From Paracoccaceae bacterium (lineage in GTDB: Bacteria; Pseudomonadota; Alphaproteobacteria; Rhodobacterales; Rhodobacteraceae): a DNA stretch of 64,000 bases. Below, piece by piece: positions 1 to 7,285 of the stretch. The stretch is taken from NCBI GenBank assembly GCA_017510335.1, contig JAFWNM010000029.1, positions 62,001 through 126,000 of the forward strand, written 5' to 3'. Below the pieces are notes generated by a model. It did not search any database. It had not been told where the DNA came from and saw nothing but the letters and a program-made list of their open reading frames with translations. Numbering within the stretch: the stretch's first letter is position 1; every line of letters begins with the position of its first letter. A program made the translations under genes and the position numbers.

Positions 1-440
1 AAGGTCAGCACCAGCACCGCCGACAACCCCAGAACCAGCCCGGCCAGCCGCGCCGGGGTCAACCGTTCGCCCATCAGCAACACTGCCAGAAATGACATGA
101 ACAGCGGCGACATATAACTTAGCAATGTGGTTTCAGCGACCGTCAGGCGGGCCACGGCGGCAAAGGATGCGAACATGGACACACCGCCCAGCACCGACCG
201 CAAGATATGTCCCATGGGCCTGCGGGTGCGCAAACCCGACGGAAATTCCCGCAACACCACCAGATACACGACCAGCGGCACCATCCCGAAAAAAGACCGG
301 AAGAACACAATCTGCCCCAACGGAATACTGTCCGACAGGACCTTGACGCAGGCCATCATCGCCGCAAGCAGGAACCCCGCCAGAATTCGCAAGGCAATTC
401 CCTGTCCAGTAGGGCCTGTCCGGTTCCATAATGTGGTCAT
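1..440 (-). CDS. DMT-family (EamA) membrane transporter, N-terminal part
   Basis: Reading leftwards from the ATG at 440, the translation begins MTTLWNRTGPTGQGIALRIL and stays open to the window edge (146 codons). It shows alternating hydrophobic helices typical of the drug/metabolite transporter superfamily: a first helix around residues 18-35, a second after a short polar loop containing FFRSFFGM, and helices near residues 95-146 including LSYMSPLFMSFLAVLLMGER, the conserved end of an EamA repeat (SPLF..LLA...L.ER). Roughly half of a usual 290-300 residue protein is present; the C-terminal half lies outside the window. The transported compound cannot be told from sequence. It lies 400 bp downstream of, and on the same strand as, the oxygenase gene ending at 840, so it probably has its own promoter. 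Confidence 0.85.
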   Translation of the reverse strand, partial: MTTLWNRTGPTGQGIALRILAGFLLAAMMACVKVLSDSIPLGQIVFFRSFFGMVPLVVYLVVLREFPSGLRTRRPMGHILRSVLGGVSMFASFAAVARLTVAETTLLSYMSPLFMSFLAVLLMGERLTPARLAGLVLGLSAVLVLT

Positions 441-839
441 GGTGGTTGGTCGCGCGTTGTGGCAGCATCTGCAGGTGAACGGAACGGGGCACCCGTTTTT
501 CAAGCGCGTGCTGGTGGGCCGCCTTGCACCTGCTGTCAAGCACGTTACAGCGGAACCGGCGGGGGCGCGCTTGTGTTCTCAGCGGGGCCAAAGCTTGGTC
601 TTGCGCCCTTCATCGCGCGCTGCGCCGTATTTGTAAACTTGAAAACCCAATATTTCTGTTTTGAACGTGGCTTTCTTTGGCCTTGTTCCCATGGCCGTCC
701 GTATCGCCCTATAAAAAAGAAGAATATGCCCGCAGCCTTAGGGGCGCGACAATGAAGAAAATCGCTGACAAATTTGGACAGTTTTCAAACTGATGCCAGT
801 TCTACCAGACACCCCGGCAGTGCTGAACAGCCTGTCCCC
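441..839. other. Intergenic stretch, no gene recognised
   Basis: About 400 bp between two minus-strand genes. Short reading frames here have no recognisable domain and no convincing ribosome site. The middle part (about 630-760) is more AT-rich than its surroundings and is where a minus-strand promoter for the DMT transporter would be expected. I see no clear terminator hairpin or RNA gene. Confidence 0.5.
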
Positions 840-1685
840 TCATGCCCCCGTCGGGCCAAGCGTGGTGCCATAGACGAAGCCCTTTTCCTTCAGCCAGCGC
901 CGATAGGCGATGGATGACGCATCGGCGCGGGTGGGCGTTTCCAGACGCGGTTCCAGCGGCAATAACCGTGGGCGCTGGTTTTCCAGAATGATGCGGTCTT
1001 GCAAAAATATGACCTGCTGAAACCCGATCAGGTCGCGTTGGTGCGATGCATTGTCAATCAGGAACATCATTGCATGCGCACGGCATAGATCAGGCGCCAT
1101 TGGTTGAACAAACAGACAGATCACATCCCAGCGGTCCGGGTCTGACGGGCAGGTTTTATACAGCATCACCACCAGCGGGCGCGCAACACGATACATATAG
1201 CGCGTGTCAATCGCATCCGTGGCCGAAAGCGCGGCTTTGGGTTGCACAAACTTGCAATCCGTGGCCCACACCTCGTCCACATCACGCCGAATTTCGCACG
1301 CGTAGTGCAACACTTCTGTATGGGGTTCCGACCCCAGAATATCAGTATGAACAAACGGAAAATGCGCCATATCCAGAAAATTCTCGACAATACGCAACCC
1401 GGATGCGCGCACTGTCACGCCGCCGCATGCCACATGCCGGCGGTCAGGTTCATCCGCTTCCGCAATCGCGGGCAGTCCGGTGTCTGGGCGGCCCAGCGTT
1501 GCCCAAAGATGGCCAAAGCCCAGCATATGCTGGACAGGCTGGCCATTGGCATGCACCGCGAAATTCTGCGAAGTGCGCTGAATATCAAGCGATTGTCCAA
1601 GAAGCATATTCTGGCTGGACCCTTGTGGAATTACATCAAGGGGGTCCAGACAATACCATTGGTTCAATGCGGCCTTGTCTGCCAT
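840..1685 (-). CDS. Rieske-type oxygenase catalytic subunit lacking the Rieske cluster (NdmC-like)
   Basis: 281 residues with the catalytic-domain signature of ring-hydroxylating/N-demethylating oxygenases: the block ENFLDMAHFPFVH gives N102-x2-D105-x2-H108-x4-H113, the bridging Asp and two mononuclear-iron His ligands, and LQDRIILENQRP near the C-terminus probably supplies the third (Asp) ligand. The usual CxH...CxxH ligands are absent. The N-terminus still looks like the ends of a Rieske domain (NQWYCLDPLD...LLGQSLDIQR, then MLGFGHLWATLG), as if only the cluster-binding middle had been lost. Family oxygenases are usually 340-450 residues. The gene diverges from the one for a free Rieske protein (2219-2911), a likely electron donor. 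A paralogue at 8719-9561 is almost identical around the iron site. Start at 1685 is supported by an AAGGCGG ribosome site. The substrate is unknown; N- or O-demethylation is plausible from family kinship. Confidence 0.85.
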   Translation of the reverse strand: MADKAALNQWYCLDPLDVIPQGSSQNMLLGQSLDIQRTSQNFAVHANGQPVQHMLGFGHLWATLGRPDTGLPAIAEADEPDRRHVACGGVTVRASGLRIVENFLDMAHFPFVHTDILGSEPHTEVLHYACEIRRDVDEVWATDCKFVQPKAALSATDAIDTRYMYRVARPLVVMLYKTCPSDPDRWDVICLFVQPMAPDLCRAHAMMFLIDNASHQRDLIGFQQVIFLQDRIILENQRPRLLPLEPRLETPTRADASSIAYRRWLKEKGFVYGTTLGPTGA

Positions 1686-1960
1686 CTGAGCCCGCCTTGT
1701 TGAAGATCACCACAGCCATCAACCTGCATGGGCGGGGCGCGCAAAGTCAACTGGCGCGACAGCAGGCTGGCCATTGCAAAGATGGCAGTGCGCGCGCCCA
1801 TACGCCCGCTGCACATTATTGATGCGCTGGCGCGCAATTTTCATACATTTCATGCGCGGCAGCATTCGGGGGTTGTTGCGCAGAACACAACACTTGACGG
1901 TTTCCATCCGGCGCCAAAAGCTGCGGGTAAACCTGCCCCGCGCATTCGACGGAACCCGCA
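1686..1960. promoter_or_regulatory. Divergent promoter region of the split oxygenase genes
   Basis: 275 bp separate the two divergently read halves of the split oxygenase. An inverted repeat with arms CGCGCA (1831-1836) and TGCGCG (1853-1858) brackets an AT-rich core (TTTTCATACATTT), the only AT-rich spot here. It is a reasonable place for a promoter and operator, perhaps for the LysR protein encoded at 3547-4476. No start-site data; this is inference from position and composition. Confidence 0.4.
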
Positions 1961-2215
1961 ATGAACACCACTGTCACCCTTGAATTTCTGGGCGATCTTC
2001 CTCAGGCCAGCTTTGCTGAATTTGCGGCCCATCGGGCGGCGCGGCTGTCGCTAAGCCACCGGATGATTGCACAGGATGCGGGGCGCGCATTGGTGCAGCT
2101 GTCCGGCCCCGAAGCGCTGGTTGATGCGTTTGAAATGGCGCTTAGCCTTGGCCCGCAAAGCTGCATTGTGCGCGATGTGCGCCGACAAGAAAACCACCGC
2201 GAAATCCCGGAGTAG
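1961..2215 (+). CDS. Acylphosphatase-fold small protein without the catalytic loop
   Basis: 84 residues that follow the acylphosphatase pattern closely: a first strand (VTLEFLGDLPQ), a helix (SFAEFAAHRAARLSLS), a strand pair, a second helix (VDAFEMALSLGP) and a last strand (SCIVRDV). The ending resembles the family's v..F...L..GP..A.V..V. The active-site loop, normally GxVQGVxFR with an essential arginine, is replaced by GDLPQASFAEF, and the catalytic Asn region (GWVxN) is also altered, so acyl-phosphate hydrolysis is unlikely. It starts the plus-strand group acylphosphatase-like, Rieske protein, GST, LysR, 3 bp before the Rieske gene, which suggests a binding or assembly role with the oxygenase. 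The fold assignment is by eye; function unknown. Confidence 0.55.
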   Translation: MNTTVTLEFLGDLPQASFAEFAAHRAARLSLSHRMIAQDAGRALVQLSGPEALVDAFEMALSLGPQSCIVRDVRRQENHREIPE

Positions 2216-2218
2216 ACG

Positions 2219-2911
2219 ATGCCGCACCCGCCAACTGATCATGCAAAATGGACACCGCTTGCCCTTGCATCTGACATTCGGACCGCAACATCGGCCGGAA
2301 CTGTCTGGAACGGCGCAGAAATTGTCATATGGCGCGACAGCGCAGGCACAGCGCACGCATGGGAAGATCGCTGCCCCCATCGCGGCATGAAGCTAAGCTT
2401 CGGGTTTGTGCGCGGGGACCGGATTGCCTGTCTGTATCATGGTTGGGAATATGACAGCACGGCAGCGTGCCGCTACATTCCCGCCCATCCTGAACTGGAC
2501 GTGCCCGCGACTATTCGCGTGGCCCGATACAAGGCCGCTGAAGCGCTTGGCATGATCTGGGTTGCGCCGCTGGACCAATCTGCCCCGGCGCCTGTTGACG
2601 AAACAAAAGTGTCCGCCCTGCGAAGCCTGCAAGTTGACGCGCCCTTGCCGGTGCTGACACAGCTGCTTGCCACTGCCGGATTGCCCGGCGCGGGGGGCGT
2701 GCGCGATGTGGTGGTTGATGGTTCGGTCATTCGTCTGACACAAGGCGCGCTGAGGCTGATTGCGGGGTTACATCCTGTGGACGGGGCGACAAGCATTTTG
2801 CACCTTGGCGTGCAAGGGACCTGCGCGCCAGACACGCTGGCCACCCTGGTTCCCGCAACTGCCGCATTGCGGCGGCTGGCAGAAACCACCGCTGCGGGGG
2901 CTGCGCAATGA
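2219..2911 (+). CDS. Stand-alone Rieske [2Fe-2S] protein, probable donor for the split oxygenases
   Basis: 230 residues. The N-terminal half is a complete Rieske domain with C52-x-H54 (CPHRG) and C71-x2-H74 (CLYHGW), ending in the G-x-IWV strand normal for oxygenase alpha subunits. The C-terminal half (about residues 115-230) has no N-x2-D-x2-H-x4-H motif, so it cannot hold mononuclear iron, yet phrases such as LHPVDGATSILHLGVQG look like strands of the oxygenase helix-grip domain. It therefore appears to be an oxygenase alpha subunit that kept the Rieske cluster and lost the iron site, the reverse of the proteins at 840-1685 and 8719-9561. GGAG precedes the ATG. Its stop overlaps the GST start (ATGA). 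No flavin reductase is encoded in this window, so the source of its electrons is unknown. Confidence 0.85.
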   Translation: MPHPPTDHAKWTPLALASDIRTATSAGTVWNGAEIVIWRDSAGTAHAWEDRCPHRGMKLSFGFVRGDRIACLYHGWEYDSTAACRYIPAHPELDVPATIRVARYKAAEALGMIWVAPLDQSAPAPVDETKVSALRSLQVDAPLPVLTQLLATAGLPGAGGVRDVVVDGSVIRLTQGALRLIAGLHPVDGATSILHLGVQGTCAPDTLATLVPATAALRRLAETTAAGAAQ

Positions 2912-3540
2912 CGAAACCCACCTTGTGGAATTACGATCTGGATGATGCCTGCTACCGCGTGCGTCTGATGGCGTCGCTGGCGGGGGTGCGCCTGGACCTG
3001 CGGTCGGTCGATGCCTTTCCGGGACACGAACATCTGGGCGATGACATGTTGGCCCTGAACCCGCTTGGCCGGTTGCCCGTGTTGGAAGACGGTCCACTTA
3101 TCCTGCGCCAGACAGAAGCCATCTTGCTGCATCTGGCCCGCCTTGGCCCACGCGGAACGGCGTTTTTGCCGTCTGATGATGCGGGCGTGGCGCGTATGCA
3201 GGATTGGCTTTTCTTTGCGTCGCGTGACCTGGCGGCACCGTCTCAGGCGCGGGCGGTCGCCATGCTGGGCGCGGCAGGGGATGCGCTGGCGCTGAAGGAC
3301 ACTGCACGCCACGGGTTGCGTCTGCTGGAAGATCACATGACCGCGCAAGGGTTCAGGGGGCAGGGCTTTGTCGCGGGCGTGCATGCGACAGTTGCCGACA
3401 TCGCGCTGTTTCCTGCCTTCGCGCTGTGCCGGGACTTCAACCTTGACCACGACGCTTTCCCTGCCTTGCGGCTATGGGCGCGCAGGGTGCGCCAGCTTGA
3501 CGGCTTTATCACCATGCCGGGCATACCGGATTATCACTGA
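2908..3540 (+). CDS. Glutathione S-transferase-fold protein (NdmE-like by context)
   Basis: 210 residues with an N-terminal thioredoxin-like domain (residues 1-80), including LNPLGRLPVLEDGPLILRQTEAI, where the cis-proline and the Thr-Glu that usually bind glutathione are visible, and an all-helical C-terminal domain (about 90-205) with the GST cap motif VADIALFPAF. It is coupled by a 4-bp overlap to the Rieske gene. In the caffeine N-demethylase complex of Pseudomonas putida CBB5 a GST homologue (NdmE) is a structural partner of a Rieske-less oxygenase (NdmC), so a scaffold role here is an attractive inference. An enzymatic role, such as glutathione conjugation of an oxidised product, is equally possible from sequence. 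Confidence 0.85.
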   Translation: MTKPTLWNYDLDDACYRVRLMASLAGVRLDLRSVDAFPGHEHLGDDMLALNPLGRLPVLEDGPLILRQTEAILLHLARLGPRGTAFLPSDDAGVARMQDWLFFASRDLAAPSQARAVAMLGAAGDALALKDTARHGLRLLEDHMTAQGFRGQGFVAGVHATVADIALFPAFALCRDFNLDHDAFPALRLWARRVRQLDGFITMPGIPDYH

Positions 3541-3546
3541 GGTATC

Positions 3547-4476
3547 ATGGACCTGCACCGACTAGGCCTTATTTCTACCCGCGTGCAGCATTTCCAGCTG
3601 ACCGCGCGGCTGGGGTCCATCCGGGCAGCGGCGCGGGCGCTGAACATGACGCCCTCTTCTGTCAGCCGGTCTATTCGCGCGCTGGAAGATGACCTGCGCG
3701 CGCCCCTGTTCGACCGTGGCGGGCAACAATTGCGCCTGTCTTCGGCTGGCGAAATGCTGCTGTATCATCTGGGCCAAAGCACTGTCGAGTTGGGCCGCGC
3801 GGTCACCGGCATTGCCGATTTGCGCGGGTTGCGGCGCGGGACGGTTACGCTTGTGTCAATCGAAAGTGCTGCGCGGGGCCTGTTGCCGCGGGTGCTGGCA
3901 GAGTTCTGGGCCCGCAATCCTGAAATTGCTGTCGATGTGCGCGTGACCAGTTCCGCCGAAGCGGCCTCCATGGTCGCATCAGGCGATGCGGATCTGGCGC
4001 TGAGTTTCGACCAGCAGTCATCGCGCAACCTGCGCCGGATCGCCATGGCCGGGCTGGCGCTGGGGGTTCTGGTGCCCCCCGGCAGCCGTTTGACAACCCT
4101 TTGCCCCGGCCCATCCTTGTCGGACCTGTCAGGCGAACGGGTAATCCTGTCGGATTCCAGCCTGACACTGGGACGTTCGGTCGAGGCTGCGATGGGGGAT
4201 GCCTTTGTCGATTTCGCGCGCCGCGGGCGCACCAATTCCATTGCCCTGATGATTGAACTGGCCGAACGCGGACTTGGCACAGTGATGCAGACACGCCTTG
4301 GCGCCGAACGCGAAATTGCGGCGGGGTCGCTGGTGTTCTTGCCCTTGCATGAACGCCGTATCGGGTTGCGCCGCCTGATGCTGATGGCCCGCCCGAAGGC
4401 AGAACTGTCCGAAGCTGCCACTGCACTAAGCGCAGCGCTTGGCCAAGCTGTCGATGCGTTGGCCCCTGATGACTAG
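3547..4476 (+). CDS. LysR-family transcriptional regulator
   Basis: 309 residues. A winged helix-turn-helix covers residues 9-65 (QLTARLGSIRAAARALNMTPSSVSRSIRALEDDLRAPLFDR, the classic LysR pattern), followed by a periplasmic-binding-like effector domain from about residue 90. It starts 6 bp after the GST stop and so probably belongs to the split-oxygenase transcript. A LysR-style dyad (TTGC-N7-GCAA) sits immediately after its stop codon, upstream of the operon starting at 4621, making that operon a likely target. The effector is unknown. Confidence 0.92.
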   Translation: MDLHRLGLISTRVQHFQLTARLGSIRAAARALNMTPSSVSRSIRALEDDLRAPLFDRGGQQLRLSSAGEMLLYHLGQSTVELGRAVTGIADLRGLRRGTVTLVSIESAARGLLPRVLAEFWARNPEIAVDVRVTSSAEAASMVASGDADLALSFDQQSSRNLRRIAMAGLALGVLVPPGSRLTTLCPGPSLSDLSGERVILSDSSLTLGRSVEAAMGDAFVDFARRGRTNSIALMIELAERGLGTVMQTRLGAEREIAAGSLVFLPLHERRIGLRRLMLMARPKAELSEAATALSAALGQAVDALAPDD

Positions 4477-4495
4477 TGTTGCATCAGACGCAACA
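4477..4495. promoter_or_regulatory. Candidate LysR binding site (TGTTGC-N7-GCAACA)
   Basis: Perfect 6-bp inverted repeat TGTTGC (4477-4482) and GCAACA (4490-4495); its inner part TGC-N7-GCA fits the T-N11-A rule for LysR regulators. It is 125 bp before the first codon of the decarboxylase/oxidoreductase operon and directly follows a lysR gene. It could also be read as a weak hairpin, but no T-run follows. Confidence 0.45.
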
Positions 4496-4620
4496 AGTAA
4501 GACGGAAATGATGGACTATTCGGCACAGAAACCACCTGCCAGACTGCACTGACCGGCCGGTAATTCTGGCCAAGAATCTATAGGCAAGAAAGGCGGTTAC
4601 CCAATGAAGGAACAGTGGCG

Positions 4621-5121
4621 ATGAAACAGACTGCAGTGGATGCGGTGTTGCGCGGGTTGCAGCGGGCAGGGGTATCGGTTGCCTGCTACCTGCCGGATTC
4701 GCTGTTTCGCCCGCTTTATCCCGCCATGGACGCCAGCACAGGGTTGCGCACCATCCCGGTGACGAACGAAGGCGAAGGCGCTGCAATATGCGGGGGCGTG
4801 TTCCTGTCGGGCAAACGCGCCGTGCTGGTGATGGAAAATTCCGGCCTGCGCGCCTCTGTTGAACCGCTGGCGCGGATGGGGCTGGGCGCGGGCATTCCCG
4901 TTGTCATGCTGATGAGCTATCGCGGCGAGATGGGCGAGAACAACTGGTGGGCCATTCCCCATGGCATTACCATGGAACCTGTCATGCAGGCGCTGCGCAT
5001 GCCCTACCGCATTGTCCGCGAGGAAACGGGCATCGAACAGGCCATCGTTGATGCCTATGAATGGAGTTATTCCGCCTATTATCACAGTGCGGTCGTTCTG
5101 GGCGGCGAGGTGGTGCGATGA
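4621..5121 (+). CDS. ThDP-dependent decarboxylase, alpha (PYR) subunit, sulfopyruvate/phosphonopyruvate type
   Basis: 166 residues resembling the alpha chain of sulfopyruvate decarboxylase (ComD) and the N-terminal half of phosphonopyruvate decarboxylase. The conserved glutamate that activates thiamine diphosphate lies in VTNEGEGAAICGG, followed by GKRAVLVMENSGLRASVEPLAR, very close to the family's QNSGLGN segment. I chose the ATG at 4621 because AAGGAA lies 8 bp upstream; the in-frame GTG at 4615 is less well placed. The stop overlaps the start of the beta-subunit gene. First gene of the operon reaching to 14652. The substrate is a 2-oxo acid by family logic, but no sulfonate gene is nearby, so sulfopyruvate itself is doubtful. 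Confidence 0.82.
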   Translation: MKQTAVDAVLRGLQRAGVSVACYLPDSLFRPLYPAMDASTGLRTIPVTNEGEGAAICGGVFLSGKRAVLVMENSGLRASVEPLARMGLGAGIPVVMLMSYRGEMGENNWWAIPHGITMEPVMQALRMPYRIVREETGIEQAIVDAYEWSYSAYYHSAVVLGGEVVR

Positions 5122-5732
5122 CCATGACCCGTTACGCCTGCATGCAGGCCCTTGCGCCACGCCTGAAGGATGAACTTGTCATCCTGTCGCTGGGCGGCAG
5201 TGTGGATGAATGGTATAATGCCGCTTCGCATATGCGCAGTGCATCCCTGTTCCAGCAACAACTGGGCTGTGTGACGCCGCAGGCCTTCGGGCTGGCGACA
5301 GGGCTGCCGCACCGGCGCGTCATCTCGTTGGATACAGATGGGGGGTTGCTGTTCAATCTGGGCATTCTGGCCACATTGGGCAATGAACAACCTGCCAACC
5401 TGTTCATCGTCGTCTGGGACAATGAATGCTACCAATCCATTGGTGGCCCCCCCACCCACACCGCGGCCGGGCGTGTTGATCTGGCCGCAATTGCGCGGGG
5501 CGCAGGGCTGGAACAGGCCCATACCGCCCGCACACTGGACGAATTCGACGCCCATTGCGCCGCAGGTCTGGCCGCAGACGTGCCCTATCTGGTTGTCGCC
5601 AAGGTGGCCGCCGGTCTGCAACCCGGCATCAAGCGCAAACATTCCGACGGCCGAGAGGACAAATACATCTTTGTGCGCCATGTCGAAGCGACCGAAGGCA
5701 TAACCATCATGGGCCCGTCAGAGCATAACTGA
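5118..5732 (+). CDS. ThDP-dependent decarboxylase, beta (PP) subunit
   Basis: 204 residues from the ATG at 5118, which overlaps the alpha-subunit stop (ATGA). The diphosphate/Mg-binding motif is DTDGGLLFNLGILATLGN with the closing Asn in VVWDNECYQS, as in ComE and other PP domains. Alpha and beta halves encoded separately are characteristic of archaeal and alphaproteobacterial sulfopyruvate decarboxylase-like enzymes. The last 25 residues (GREDKYIFVRHVEATEGI) are a tail I do not recognise. The stop overlaps the next start (TGATG), so translation is probably coupled to the GMC oxidoreductase. Confidence 0.82.
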   Translation: MTMTRYACMQALAPRLKDELVILSLGGSVDEWYNAASHMRSASLFQQQLGCVTPQAFGLATGLPHRRVISLDTDGGLLFNLGILATLGNEQPANLFIVVWDNECYQSIGGPPTHTAAGRVDLAAIARGAGLEQAHTARTLDEFDAHCAAGLAADVPYLVVAKVAAGLQPGIKRKHSDGREDKYIFVRHVEATEGITIMGPSEHN

Positions 5733-7285
5733 TGCAGTTTGACCCGCCCCATATCCCTGATGCGTTTGACATCATCATCGTCGGGTCGGGGTCCGGCGGG
5801 GCGGTGGTGGCGCGGCGGCTGGTCGATGCGGGCCATGATGTTCTGGTGCTGGAAGCAGGCGGGGACGGGCGCGGCGATCCATTGCTGGAAGATCCCACCC
5901 GCTGGATGCAGATTGGCACCAGCCGCCATGACTGGGGCCATCACTATGCCGCCCACCCCGCCACGCTGAACCGGCGCATTCCCATCCCGCGGGGGCGCGT
6001 TCTGGGCGGCTGCGGCACCACCAACGCGATGATGTGGTATCGCGGCCACCGTGCTGATTATGACCGCTGGCGCGACCTTGGGTGCACCGGCTGGGGGTTT
6101 GCGGAATGTTTGCCCGCCTTTCGGGCCTGCGAAGACTGGGGCGGCGATGATTGCACGTTGCGCGGGCAGGGCGGCCCGCTGAAAGTGGCCCCTCCCGCCA
6201 CCCCCCACCCGCTCGCGCTGGCGCTGATAGAAGCCGCTGATCAGGCAGGTTTACCTGTCCTATCTGATGCAAACGGCCCGTCAAACGAAGGCGCGGCGCT
6301 GTCGAATTTCAACATCCATGCGGGGCGGCGTTTTGGTCCTGTGGAAGGGTATCTTGCCCCCGTGTTTGATGCGCCCAACCTGACGATTGCGTTGAACACC
6401 CGCGCCTTGGCCATTCAGTGGCACGGCGACAGGGCCGCCGCCGTGCAGATTGCACGGGCGGGAGAAGTGCAGCTGATCAGCGCGCGGCACGCCATTGTGC
6501 TGGCCGCTGGCGCGTTCGAAACCCCGCGATTGTTGATGCTGTCTGGCGTGGGCAGCGCGCAGGATTTGCGCGCACTGGGGGTGGCACAGCTGATCGATGC
6601 GCCCGAACTGGGCCAGAACCTGCAAGATCATCCGTTGGTGCGCGCAGTCAATTTCAGGGCACGCCACACCCTGCCGCCCCCGCGCGACAATGGCGGCGGG
6701 GCAATCCTGAACTGGCGGTCCGATGCGGGACTTTCGCGGCCTGATCTGCATGCCTTTCCCATTGCGGGGCGCAGCGGTGGCCCTGATGTGGTGCAACGCT
6801 ACGGCTTGCCCGAAACCGGCGTGTTTGCCATTGCCCCCGGCCTTATGGGGTCGAAAAGTCGCGGATATATGCGGCTGACATCTGCTGACCCTGACGCCCC
6901 CTTGCATCTGGCCCCCGGTTTTCTGACCCATCCTGATGATATGACCGCCCTACTGCGCGGCCTTGATTTTGTGCTGGATCTGGCATCACGCCCGGCCTTG
7001 CGGGCACTGACGGACGGCCCGCTGGCCCCGCTTGCACAATCTGACCAAGCCGCGCGCGCGGAATTTGTGCGCCTTGCGTGTTCAACATTCTTTCACCCCT
7101 GCGGCACGGCACGCATGGGCAGCGACACGGGCGCTGTCACCACGCCTGACCTGCGCCTGCGCGGGGCGCGCGGCCTGTGGGTGGCTGATGCCTCGGTCAT
7201 TCCTGAAATTCCGTCCTGCAACACCCATGCGGTCGTCACCATGATTGGGGAACGCGCCGCAACATTCATCAAGGATGCGCTATGA
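5732..7285 (+). CDS. GMC-family FAD oxidoreductase (alcohol dehydrogenase type)
   Basis: 517 residues. The N-terminal FAD-binding Rossmann motif is DIIIVGSGSGGAVVARRL (residues 13-30) with the acidic strand end VLVLEAGG; the GMC signature RGRVLGGCGTTNAMMWYRG follows near residue 90. The C-terminal catalytic region FFHPCGTARMG carries the active-site His, and NTHAVVTMIGERAA holds the second conserved Asn/His pair. Length and layout match choline dehydrogenase-like and aliphatic alcohol oxidising enzymes. Overlapping start and stop codons tie it to the decarboxylase and to the amidohydrolase that follows. It probably oxidises an alcohol to an aldehyde that the dehydrogenase at 13147-14652 could take to the acid. 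Confidence 0.93.
   Translation: MQFDPPHIPDAFDIIIVGSGSGGAVVARRLVDAGHDVLVLEAGGDGRGDPLLEDPTRWMQIGTSRHDWGHHYAAHPATLNRRIPIPRGRVLGGCGTTNAMMWYRGHRADYDRWRDLGCTGWGFAECLPAFRACEDWGGDDCTLRGQGGPLKVAPPATPHPLALALIEAADQAGLPVLSDANGPSNEGAALSNFNIHAGRRFGPVEGYLAPVFDAPNLTIALNTRALAIQWHGDRAAAVQIARAGEVQLISARHAIVLAAGAFETPRLLMLSGVGSAQDLRALGVAQLIDAPELGQNLQDHPLVRAVNFRARHTLPPPRDNGGGAILNWRSDAGLSRPDLHAFPIAGRSGGPDVVQRYGLPETGVFAIAPGLMGSKSRGYMRLTSADPDAPLHLAPGFLTHPDDMTALLRGLDFVLDLASRPALRALTDGPLAPLAQSDQAARAEFVRLACSTFFHPCGTARMGSDTGAVTTPDLRLRGARGLWVADASVIPEIPSCNTHAVVTMIGERAATFIKDAL

Noticed and set aside
2473-3450. 325-codon open frame on the minus strand opposite the Rieske and GST genes
   Set aside because: It is antisense to two well-supported genes, has no domain and is Arg/His/Gln-rich as typical for shadow frames in GC-rich DNA.
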